A stretch of DNA of 64,000 nt from Gigaspora rosea (lineage: Eukaryota; Glomeromycota; Glomeromycetes; Diversisporales; Gigasporaceae): NCBI GenBank assembly GCA_003550325.1, contig QKWP01000113.1, positions 277,089 to 341,088 on the forward strand, written 5' to 3'. A program made the translations under genes and the position numbers. Shown here piece after piece: positions 22,761 through 34,379 of the stretch (position 1 is its first letter; each line of letters opens with the position of its first letter). The notes under the pieces were generated by a model. It worked only from the letters and a program-made list of their open reading frames with translations, made no database searches and was not told where the DNA came from.

Positions 22761-25700
22761 TATTGTTAAACAAATAAATAATACATAGCAATAGATTAAT
22801 AAATATTGCCATAATTCAAACTGCAAGATACAATAATGTAATAATTATTTATTACAAAAAGTAGTAATTGTTATTACAAGTAATAATTATTTTTACAAGG
22901 AATTCAAAATAGAACTTTTTCTGCTGATCCTCACAGCCACACCCGAACAAGAAGAAAATTTAAAAAATTCAAGACAACTCTACTAGCAATCAAGTCAAGC
23001 AAGCTTAACAAAAAAGACAAAGAACAAAAATTTAGCTAGAGTCTATTAGAATGAAAATACTTTCACACAAGAAATTACAAGTATAGGCAAGGAAAAAACA
23101 CTTTTTACAAAAAATTCGACAAATTTTCAAAACTTTTGGAGCATTGGTAATACCCTGTAGTGCATATCAGCTACAAACAAACATGTTTGGAAGTAAACAA
23201 AAGTAAACAATCAACAATAAACAATAAACAAACTAAAAAGATCTAATATATGTCAAATTAGGAAGCTATTTTTAGAATATCAAATCTCGGCATAGATAAT
23301 CAATGATGAACCCCTTCCTTGTACTGGATTAGAAAGTTAAGTTTCTCAAAAAAGGTTGCCAAGCCATCAGATCAGGTGCTAGGAGTTGTATAAACTTACT
23401 TAAAAGGGCATGTAAGAAAATACAAATAATTGATCAAGAATCTCAGATGCAATTCAAACAATTACTGCAGAGGAAGTTTATATCATAAGGCAGTTGATTG
23501 AATACTATCCAAAAATTATGGAACACCAACTTAAGCTAATTAAAGAAAACAAAAGACAAACTAACAAACTGAAAAAAAAGATCTTTTATTGGAAGCTGAA
23601 AGTGGTTGTATTAATTATAGAATCGAGGAGATGGAAGGACAAAAGAAAGTCCAAACTGAACAAATGTTGATTGACATAGAATTATACAATGAAAACGTCT
23701 TCAAAGTTTTGTTGGACTTAGACTCAAATAATAGTCAAGACAAAAACAACGAAGTGGAGCCATTCAAGAAGCAAATTTGGTCTATGTAAACAAGAACCAA
23801 GAAACATCTATCCTTTCAGAACATACAAAAAAAGAATGAATGAAGATAGCAAATCTCCAATAGAGCTAGATATAAATACAAACCAAGACAAAACAAAATT
23901 AGAGAAAAAATTAAATTAGAGAACTGAAAATTATAACAAGCATGGAAAAGAATCTGTATCAGCAAAATTTTTTTCTAAACAAAACAAGAGAAAGAGTTAG
24001 GAAAAATCTTATTCTATAGGATATACCAAATGGGACTCTCGCACGACAAATTAGAAAAAACCTCAGTTACCATGATAGAGTAACTGTCAAAGGATTTATG
24101 GCAAACGAAAAGTCGAAGGCAGCATACGTAGAAGTGAATTTAAAAACGAAAAAAGAAGGACTGAATTGGAAAATGCATAGGCTGTTCATTTTGAATTGGG
24201 AAAAATGGTCTGAATTACCCAAGGTCAATACGATACAGAGACACTGGTAAAAAGAAGTAAACACAAACTTATTGTAAAGAATGTCTCTAAAGCGGCAATT
24301 GAAACTACACTTTTTAGATAGCTCAGATGTATTAACACGAAAGCTGTTTACATCTCAACTAATAGAAATAGAAATCAAAGGGAACTGCATCCATTTATTT
24401 AGCAAATGAGCAAGATTGTAACTCAGCTTAGGAAAAACAGTGTATTACTATCACACTAAACTAGATTGGGTCTCTAGAAATAACCTCGAGCTAAGAATTA
24501 AACAAGATGTTGGGAAAGAAAGAATCCTAACAGGTCCAAATGCTATAATTATCAACAGAGAACGTAGATTTGGTAAATTGAAAGAGAACATTCAGGTGAA
24601 CGAGAGAAAATTGATTAAAAACCACAGAGAATATATGGAAAGTAGGAAGATGGAAACAGGAAATAAAGAAAACCACAGACTTACATCCTCTTTACAAGAA
24701 ACAACTACAGGTCAACACAATACTACATGAAATACTCAATAGATTGGAACTAATTGAAAATAGACAAACTGAGCATAGTAACTTTGGGGAAACGATCTAA
24801 TAGGTAGGCACATAGCCCACCCCGCTCCTAAAGGTGCTACAGTTGTACTAAGGAAACATGGCAAGATCTGTGCCTTGCAAAACAAAGGGAAAATCAATGC
24901 ACAGAACCAACAAACAATTAATACAATACAATTCAATATAGATGCATAAAGAAGTGGTTTAAATAATCTCAATATAAGCTATTATAATATTAACAGGCTC
25001 AAATACAACAGTTCAAAGATAGAACGATTGATTGAATGGAGAGTAGAAGAGAAGATGGTAATAATAGGTTTAGCGGAAACTAATATAACGAGTAAAGAGT
25101 GCAAATTCATACTAAAAGATGATAGTTGATATGTCTCCTTCTGAGCAAATGCCTGTAAAAATAAGAAGAAAGGTTCAGGAATTTGCTTGTTGGTCTCAAA
25201 ACTATGGGAACCTCACCTGGGAAAGGTTAAAAGAGAAAATGAATATTTTTTAGAAGCAACCTTTTTCTTCAAACAATTTATCCTAGTGATAATAATGCTT
25301 TATATCCCTCTGAACGACAAGAATCTTGCGAAAAAGGTGCAACAACTAGTAGTTAAAAGAATACTAGAAGGAAAGCAAAGTGAACACTTTGTGTTAATGG
25401 GTAACTTCAATCACATTATTGACCCAAAGCTGAACCATCTTAGTGAAAATCCAAACCCAAATCAGAAGCACCTCCACTACATACTTGGTTAATAAATCAA
25501 GATATTGTGGACACATATAGAAAAGTAAATCCTAATTCGAAAGAAGTTACATGGTCTAATTAGAAAAATGGTACAAGAATTGACCAAGTCTGGATCTCAA
25601 ACAACTTGCTTGCAGGTTAACTAAGGCTCAAATTCGGATATATCAGTAATTACTGGTAGTGACCACAAGGTAGCAACGGTGGTGATCAAAATTGAATATC

Positions 25701-27255
25701 TAAAAGCCGCACGAAGTACAGCCAAAACTAAAAGAAAAGGTTATCAAAGGACAATTTACCTATATGATAGGGCTAGCGAAGAAGACTGGGATAGTTATAC
25801 CAGTGATCTTAACACATATCTAACAAAAAAGAATTCAATAGATTCATTGGAAAAACTTGATCCGAAGGAAAAGATTGATCAAAACTTGCTAGATTGCATA
25901 TGGGATAGTTTTATGAATGAAATTCTCTGTGCTGCAAACAAAAATATACTCAAAAAGAGAATCTTAAATTTACTTAATAATAGGAAAAGGAAACAAGATC
26001 AAAAAGTTCCTCCTATATCGAAGTGTAGTCGAAATTAGATTATTAGAGAGATCGGCAAGTATAGAGCAAAAGGGCACAAGAAAAGTTCACAAAATGGAAC
26101 AAAACAATTCTTTTGATAAGCATAGCATTAAATATTAAAATACATCATTGGGAGGGACAGGAATTATCCGAATAGCAAGAGGATCTTAGAGGCTAGTAGA
26201 GACTAAACCAGAAATTAGCAGCAGAATGTTACAAGGAAAATTTTACACAAATTGAGCACTACACAAATGAAAAATGTGAAATAATACATGGTAAACAGGA
26301 CAAATTGCTTAAAAGTCTTCTAGAAAAACTATTTAATAAAATCCAATTAGACAGAATCATAGTGCAAGAAAATGGAACTTGAAAGCTATTGAACAATCTG
26401 CAGGAAGTATTGGACAAAACCAAGGAGCATTTTCAGAGACAGTTCAATCACATGAGTACACCAATAGAAAGCTCAGCCATGTGGCAAGAATGGGCAGAAT
26501 ATTTTGAACCAAAATACAAAGTAAAGGTAGAATGGTACGAAAGCCTAGATAAAGAGATCACAGAGGAAGAATAGTACAAAACGCTTTCAGAAGTGAAGAA
26601 AAATACTGCATCAGGTATATCTGGAATAAACTATACCCTTATTAAAAAAGTAAGTGCAGATAGGCAATTGCTCTTTAGAAAATTTGTGGAAATATGTATA
26701 AGGAGTGGCCAAATCCCAGAGAAGTGAAAAATAGCGCAATTGTATCCAATTCCCAAGAAAGCAGACTGGGAATACAGTCTTTATAATGTGAGGCCCATAG
26801 CACTATTAAAAACATTTCGTAAATGCGTAACTCATATCCTCACGAAAAGACTTTCAAGAATTCTGATTGAACACAATATTCTTCAAGGGTACAATTTTGC
26901 AGGACTTCTGGGTAACTCCACAAAAGACCTGGTACACGCTATTAACACAATAATGGAGAATGCCAAAGAGAAAAGAAAGGCTCTATGGTTGCTTCTGCAA
27001 AATATGTCAAAGGCTTTTGACTTGGTGCCCTTACATATGCTGAATCTAGCTCTAAAAAGAGTTAAGCTCCCAGATAACATACGCTTCTTTATCTTAAATT
27101 TATTTCAAGAAAGAAAGATTAAGGTGATAACAGCGCACAGGTTAACAGAAGAGATACAAACAGACAGAAGAATCGATCAAGGAGAGGTTATCTTGCCCTT
27201 GTTGTAGAGGCTGTTTTACGACCCACTACTATGTCAGGTGCAAGAAAATAAGTTA

Positions 27256-28608
27256 CAGTGATCGGAAGTAAATCACCGGAAATTTTATAGGTAACACATA
27301 AGAGGCCAAATTTTACGTACGATTTTTATTTTATTATATTTTATATAATTACAAAATAATTATATAAAATAAAATAAAATATTTATATTTACATTCCTAA
27401 AAAAAAAAAACCCTGGGTTATTTAATATTTACAGTACCATCCTCGGGCTTTATATATTGTCTTTACTCGATTTGGCATACTACAGATAAGTGAACGAATA
27501 TATTCAATTGATAAGTTATACCATTCCTCTTCTATAATTTTAACTAATTCTTCTAACTTTGTAGGCATGGGTTTTCTGTTACGAACTGCAGAATCAAGAC
27601 GTTCCCAAAGATTTTCAATCGGGTTAAGATCAGGGCTATACGGTGCCCAATTTAATATATTAAAATTATGCGAATTCATCCACCATTCTGAATATGTAGA
27701 TGTATGAATAGAAGCCAAATCTTGTTGAAAAATTAAATTTATTTCACCATGATGTTTTTCCATTAAAGAATTTGCCCAAGGAATAAAATATTTTGCAAGA
27801 ATATCAACATAACTATCCGAATTCATATTACCCTTAATTCTTACTAACGGTCCAACGCCCCACCAACAAAAACAGCCCCAAAACATTACAGAACCACCAC
27901 CAAACTTCATAGTCGTATTTATACAATCTTTATGATATTTTTCATTAACTCGACGCCAAGTTCTTTCACGACCATCTGCTTTGTGAAGACAAAACCTTGA
28001 CTCGTCCGTAAAAACAACCATTTGCCATTCATTTACCCATTTTAAATGTTCACGGCACCATTTTTTTCGCTCCAGTGCTTTTCTTTTGTCTAAAAGAGGT
28101 TTTCGACAGGCGACACAGTTTCTCCAACCTAAATTGTGGAGGTACTTTCGAATAGTTTTGGTGGTAAGCGTCGTATCATGTTGGACGTTGAATTCGTTAG
28201 TGATGACAGCCAAGGGTTCCTTCCGATTTTTTTTTGTAATACGAACTAAAGAGCGTTTGTCACGCGCAGAGAGAGCTTCGGGGCGACCAGGGCGTTTGTT
28301 CGGATGCTCTGAGCCTGTCTCTTCATATCGCTTAACAGTGTCATACACCGTTGATTTCGGGAGATCAAAAACTTTTGCAATGTCAAGTGGTTTAACACCA
28401 CACAGGTAAGCGCCGGCAATACGGCTTCGTTGTTCTAGGCTTAATTCTTGGCGGGAGGGTTTTTTTATCATCAAAAACAATTAAAATTGTGTGTTAAAAA
28501 AAAAACACAAGTGAAAAAAGACGTATGTACGTTAAAAAAAAGATTATCATACGTATATGAAATTCCCGGTAGATCTGGAAATTTCCGGTGATTTACTTCC
28601 GATCACTG
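27256..28608 (-). mobile_element. Complete Tc1/mariner element inside the LINE
   Basis: 1353 bp with perfect terminal inverted repeats of at least 30 bp beginning CAGTGATCGGAAGTAAATCA and flanked by TA (27254-27255, 28609-28610). It interrupts the LINE reverse transcriptase. It carries one intact transposase gene while its host LINE is heavily decayed, so it inserted much later. Confidence 0.97.
27422..28480 (-). CDS. Tc1-type DD34E transposase, intact
   Basis: 352 residues, the usual length for Tc1 transposases, with no interruption. The N-terminal half holds a paired helix-turn-helix DNA-binding region (about 10-115), with an RPGRPEALS AT-hook-like linker near 63-71. The catalytic core shows Asp159 in VFTDESRF, Asp254 in FQQDLASIH and Glu289 in SPDLNPIENLW; 34 residues separate the last two. 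It would bind the element's inverted repeats and catalyse cut-and-paste into TA in the nucleus. A second Met at residue 4 is an alternative start. Its more balanced codon use contrasts with the AT-rich surroundings, consistent with a recent arrival. Confidence 0.95.
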   Translation of the reverse strand: MFLMIKKPSRQELSLEQRSRIAGAYLCGVKPLDIAKVFDLPKSTVYDTVKRYEETGSEHPNKRPGRPEALSARDKRSLVRITKKNRKEPLAVITNEFNVQHDTTLTTKTIRKYLHNLGWRNCVACRKPLLDKRKALERKKWCREHLKWVNEWQMVVFTDESRFCLHKADGRERTWRRVNEKYHKDCINTTMKFGGGSVMFWGCFCWWGVGPLVRIKGNMNSDSYVDILAKYFIPWANSLMEKHHGEINLIFQQDLASIHTSTYSEWWMNSHNFNILNWAPYSPDLNPIENLWERLDSAVRNRKPMPTKLEELVKIIEEEWYNLSIEYIRSLICSMPNRVKTIYKARGWYCKY

Positions 28609-31600
28609 TATTAGGATACAGGTTGCAGTCTAAAAGTTATACAGACCTGTCTTTTAATGTAATATAACTTCATTTGCTATGGTGTAGATTATGAAAAGCC
28701 ATCAACTTTTAACTATAAAATTTTTTAAACTTTTATAATTTTTTTAAAATAAAATAAACTAAAAAAAAAGTTTTTGTGTATTTAATAGCTTTTTAATTAA
28801 ACTATTGGCACCTATATATAAAATTTGTTGGCTTTAGGTAATCTCTACCATAGAATTACGGTAGTCGCATATGCTGATGGCAACCTGGATAGCAGAATCA
28901 AAGGAACAACTTAGTGAAATAACTCATGTAGCTAAGCAGTTTTATTTGCTTAACCAAATCAAGGTTAATGGGAATAAATCAAAACTGCTAGTAATTAATA
29001 GTTGCAGCTCTGATCAAGAGATTATTCTTAGTAGGCAAAAAGCAATACTGGAAAAAAGAAGGTTCTTAATTAGAGTATTAGAAGTTTGGATTAGGAAGGG
29101 CATGCAAGAATCACTCATTTAACAAAAAGCATCTTACATTGTTAAACAAGTAGTAGGCACTCTGTACAAAAAAAAAATAACAGTTAGCCAACTAACCTAT
29201 ATTAGCAATATGGCATAATTCCAAAATTATATTATATACTAAAAACATCAAAACTTTCAAAACACACATTGGAAAGAATTCACCAGCATATATCAAGCTT
29301 TGCAAACAAAAAATTGGGCTAGCTTGTACAGTAAATAACCAGATTATTACACACTATAATCTAGTAAACATTAAGCCTCTCTGGTCAGAACTTATAATAA
29401 AACAGTTGACTTGTGTTCTGAAAAGACTTGGTAGCCATGGTCTTATAAAAGAGGTTACAAGAATTCGAATTGAACAAGGTATTGCATGTGCTGACTACCT
29501 TGACTGGACGCACATCGCAGGTTTGCCAGTTTAGCTTGCTAAAATTTGGCGAAATAATCTAGCATGTTTGGTCCTTTTCAAGGCAAAAAGTATCGATTGT
29601 AAGATCAATCTTTATGGAGAGGAGAAACTAGAACAAAGGCCAGGTCCACTGGGTATGGAAGTCAATAAAATTTTGCCAGAAAGGTTTTCACAAAGGCCTA
29701 CTACCATCTTATTGAACTGAGAATAGTATATATAGAGCAACTATTAGAAGAGGATGAAAAAACCCTTCTAACGTAGCTGCAAATCAAGCTACTCCAAGCA
29801 AAAAGCAAGAAGGGTAGAAAAGCTAGTGGTTCAAATTCTTGGAAGAAACCTTAATCATAGATACAAGCTCGCACCAAATTGATACGAGTTATCAAACAAA
29901 GACACTAAATAACCTCGCTTCTAAACTAGTCCTTAATAAGCTACAAGAAGATAATAGATACAAAAAAGAAACCTATTTTAAAACAAAAAACTCATCGATT
30001 GAGCTCGCAAGGTTTTAAAAAAAGGGAGTAATCGGATCCTTGTGGAGCACTGGATTACATCAAAGGCCCAAAACCTTTCAACAAGGACAGCTAGTAAATA
30101 TAAGGGTTGTGCAGTAAACACGCTCAAAGCTAGCCCAAATTGCTGTGGCCGAATTTATAAACACAATATAATTGGAGTATTTTCTTTATCGGAAAAGTTG
30201 GTGGAAGCAGGGCACCTGCTAGTATCGCCAGAAATGTTTGAAAGACCAGGTATAAAGAGTAATGAAACAGAATCGATTCTACAAGAATTGAAAACTGTAG
30301 AGGAATTAGAAGTAGAAATAGTTAAAAATAGAATAAAAAATTTAGACGTAGGCTTAGATTTAATAGATAGATTGTTAAGGATTTTGAATAGGGTGAAAAA
30401 TTTTGGTTTTTTATACAGATAGTTCTTTGATAATAAGAGAGGAGTCAAACCCAAATATGGCACAAATAGGATTTAGTTGGGTATTAGTAGATCTAAAAAA
30501 AAATATAGCATTAGACGAATATTATGGGAAAACAAGCCTATGGCCATCTTCAACCAAACCAGAACTTTTAGCAATTTGGTCAGTACTGTCTGTCCGAAGG
30601 GGAGTGTAGTTACAATTTGTACTGATAGACTAGCCACTATTAAAAGTATTGAAAAGAGTTGAAAACAGGTATCCAATAGTAGTTGGTACAAGAAAAAGAA
30701 CTATATGATAGTCTTACAAATTGTCGAACTATGTATAATTAAACAACTCAAGCTTAATTTGCAAAAGGTTAAATGCTATAGTGATCTGTATGGAATAATA
30801 AGCCGGATCATCTAGCAAAGGCCAGACCAATTTGATTTTCTGTTTAACATAGTCCCCCCTCTATTTTTTAAAATTTTAGATGAAAAAATATCATATTAGC
30901 CAATCAGATTGCAGTATTTGCTTTTTATAAATTTAAATTTTTTGTAGCCAATAGAATTACTGTATTTTTTATTAATTTGTTTATTTTTTATACCCTCCCT
31001 CCTCTCACAAGCTATTTTATTTTATGTTAAACAAAAAATTAAATTGGAGTGACCAAAAGCAGCAATCAGGGATACTGCTATGAACATGGTGTCTATAGAA
31101 AAAATCCTTGATATGTGGGGCATTATATTGGAAAGGGCTTCTGGTCGAAATGCTCACTCGTGAATTTCTTAGCATACTACACAACATGAGCTTAAATTTT
31201 ATATAGAGTGAAACAAAAGCCTTCGAAGCAGTTAAAGTAGAGGACGAAGGAGATAACTTTTGCTAGAAAATTTTCTGAGATAGGTATAAAACCCAGCTCG
31301 GAACTAGGTGTAATTCTATCTTCAAAAGCAAAAAGGTATCAATACAGATTAAATTTCTAATGAATTTGGCTCCAACTCTTGAAGTACTACATAAGCGAAA
31401 CTGAATATCTACAACTCGCCAAACTGTATCTTCTGCTAGGAAAGCGAAATTGAAACACTGAGCCATATCACAAAATGTACCGCTTTTGAGTCAAAATGGA
31501 GAAGAATTAAAGCACTCACAGAAAAAAATGCATGGAATACACTCACTCCAGAAGCTAAAAGCAGGATCAACCCACTTGCAATCTCCAGAATTATATTTGG

Positions 31601-32266
31601 AAGTGACGTAAATAGTTGTGCCAGTATCAGGTTAAACATGGCCAAAGGTTTAATAAGCCAAAAGGTGGTAGACAAGCCCAACAAATTTTCCCCAAGTTAT
31701 AGAGATACTAAGGCTGGTATAATGGCAGTTCTTCAGGGTTGCTAGAATCATTTTTATGAGGACATTTGAAAAAAAAAATGGGATCAAATAATTGATTAGG
31801 AAAAAAGACTAGGGAAAACGAAACAGTCAAAACAACCAGAATCTTGCAGGTCTACTAATGGGGAAGTCACTATGTGAGCACAGAGAAGCATTAGAAAGGA
31901 GTAGGAGTAGGATCGAGTAGATATACAAAACTAAAAACTCCCAACTTGATAGTAGGACAGAAGAAAGGGAAAAGGGATATTTCATTGTTAGATATAAACC
32001 AGACAACTTTAGTTGCAATGGAAAACTTTATTAAAACTGGTAGAAAACCCTACTGGTATAGTTCTTGATGGTATTTTGATGTTGAGACCCAACTTCCAGA
32101 AGTTAGTGTGACAGGTCGTATTTGGGCACTCCTCAAAGCAGCCGAATAAGGTTAGGCTTATATATTAGGTGGATAGATTAAATAGTTTATTATTTTTCTT
32201 AGATATAAGTTATGTAATTAACCTAGCTAAGCACTAGTGAGACCGTCAAAGAATAGAAAAAAAAAT

Positions 32267-33189
32267 ATAATTATTTTTACAAATAATAATTATTATTACA
32301 AGTAATAAGTTTTATTATGTAATAATTATTATTATATTATAGTCTGACCTTTCTATAATCACCAAGTCCATTGCACCCTATTTTGGTGATTGTATAGAAG
32401 TGTGACTATAAATAAAATATCTTGTTATGGTCACATGACCAAAGGCCAATAAGATACTTGCACATATTTGAAATTATTAAAAAATTTAAAATATTTGATA
32501 GTGAATAACTATTGATCCAGTGGTTCAATTTGAATAAAACAACTACTAGAGTGCTTGAATCAATGAGATGATTCTAAAGAGTCCAAAATCATCCAAATCT
32601 AATTACAAAATGCTAAGATCTTTAAGAATTTTTTACTTAGATGTTTAAATTTAATTAATTTTTAAACATGTAAGTGAAACAAATCCTTAATGATCTCAGG
32701 AGTATATGATTCGATTTTAACAATTTAGTGCTCATTAAAATCATCACATCGTGATGAACATTTTGGTAGTTGTTTCACCCAAATCGGACAACTGGATCAA
32801 AAGTTATTTGCTGTCAAACCTTTAAGAATTTTTTATAGAATATTTAAATAAACATGAATATGAATATTGGCCAATCAGATTTTATAATCTATATTTATTT
32901 AAAATTGGTTACTATAACGAGGTTTATTATTAATAAAATGGATAAAAAAATCAAAATTTTTTGGTGATAGTGATTATAAGTTATATGTAACTATAATGAG
33001 GTTTTTTTTACTATATTTTAAGTCTGTTGTACAATATTGAGTGCTTATATAGAGGTGTGACTATATGGGTGTGCTATAGAGAGATCAACTTGTATATAAT
33101 TATAATATGCTGATAGTAATAAACTAAAATAAATTTATAATGTTTATTTAAATATATAATATACTTTAGAGATAATTTATATATTGTAT
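32267..33189. mobile_element. Foldback MITE inside a possible larger TIR element
   Basis: A foldback is clear at 32495-32817: TTGATAGTGAATAACTATTG pairs with its near complement at the right end, arms about 160 bp around a centre near 32650. Outside it, GACCTTTCTATAATCACC (32345) and, reversed, GATCTCTCTATAGCACACC (33088) may be ends of a larger element, with TATAGA(A/G)GTGTGACTATA near each end. The inner foldback is firm, the outer one tentative. Confidence 0.6.
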
Positions 33190-33830
33190 ATGTATTACAG
33201 TCACAATCGGTTCTTGGGAGAAAATTGGGTTCCAGGATGTGTAGCGCAGGAGTGACGATAAGAGGTCGGGTCTCTTGATCACGTACCATCACGGGCCATT
33301 AATCACTGGATAATCAAGTTACTTACCCGGGTTTGGTCGAGGTAACTGCAATCAATCAGATCTACAGCATAATCCGGGGTAGTTTAATGCGTGTAATATG
33401 ATCAATCAAGAATCGATCAAGAAATACGGGATTAGAAAGATAAGTATCGGATGATTAATTAATTATGTAATTGATTAAGTTAAATATCGTGTGATTAATT
33501 ATGATGTAATTAATCCAGAGTCGAATGGTAAGTATATAAGGAGCCTTTATGCGTATAAAAGAACGTAACTAAGCTATGGATGGTTATGACTCTTATGTGC
33601 ATGGCAGGGGCATATGAGCAATACTAACAATATACCATCTCCACGAGCAAGCGAAGCAAGGAAATTAAAGAAGCAAGAGTGGGATACAAACCTATTTTCC
33701 AATGAACATCGCATTAGGAAGAAGTCGAATAGTCCTGGCGATTTGAAATATCCCTTATAAGAAGTCGGGAATGGTCGCGACAATATGCAATGTTATCGCA
33801 CCTACAATCACATGCATTATGTAATATACC
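33190..33830. repeat. GC-richer repeat-like block, possibly LTR-derived
   Basis: This block stands out by base composition and holds TATA-like TATATAAGG and TATAAAAG motifs, like the solo LTR at 53229. Ends TGTATTACA and CACCTACA are possible, but no target duplication was found. Family not assigned. Confidence 0.25.
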
Positions 33831-34379
33831 TAACATAAGAATTGAACATCGGAGTATAAAAGCAAATGTTGCACAAATTATATAATGATAGAGTTAATAT
33901 AAAATGAAATGTAAACAAAAAAAGGGTATTTTCTTACTAGTCAGAAGCAATAATGATCGTAAAAAAGAATACTTATGCCAGCAAAAAGTTTATGTACCTT
34001 TTTTTAACCTTATATCATACAAGAGAATACTTACGGCAGCAAAAAGTTGTATGTACAGTACCTTTAACCTTATATTATACAAACCTGTAATACTTTGTTA
34101 CACATTCATAGTACATAGAAATTAAGAATACTAACGTACCTTTTTATTTACACTGCAGTGGGAACACAAAACCTGTGATAACTTGCTACGCACTTTAAAA
34201 AATGGAACAATTCGTCGTACGTAGAAATTACTGAATTAGGGACAAATTAGGAATACCAACTATCTGGTGCTTTAGTGAAGAACTAATCCAGACTATAATT
34301 TAGGCTGAAGAACCAAACCGATAGGAATTTTTTTTTTTGAGGCAGTCATGAATAACTATTTGTTTCACTTATTATACCT
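33831..34379. other. AT-rich spacer with a small tandem repeat
   Basis: Around 33960-34090 a phrase with CAGCAAAAAGTT and CTTATAT-ATACAA is repeated twice. No gene recognised; the ORF at 33904-34125 runs over this repeat. Confidence 0.4.

Larger units (their letters stand above)
22899..32266 (+). mobile_element. Full-length, decayed LINE (APE endonuclease - RT - RNase H)
   Basis: A 16-bp target duplication ATAATTATTTTTACAA lies at 22883-22898 and 32267-32282, with an A-rich tail before the right copy. About 8.0 kb remain once the Tc1 at 27256-28608 is removed. ORF1 remnants (about 23580-24300) include a coiled region and a fold with DIPNGTLARQIRKNL. The endonuclease spans about 24960-25690 (YNINRLK, GLAETNI, MGNFNH, GSDHK). 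RT lies at about 26580-27244 and continues after the Tc1, with a frameshifted YADD near 28869. RNase H follows (YTDSSL 30411, KPELLAIW, CTDRLAT near 30620), then a C-x2-C...H-x4-C knuckle at 31425-31480. Many stops and frameshifts; inactive. The 3' UTR motif AGTGTGACAGGTCG is shared with 43060. Confidence 0.92.

Noticed and set aside
28086-28409. 107-codon plus-strand ORF
   Set aside because: Antisense shadow of the intact Tc1 transposase.
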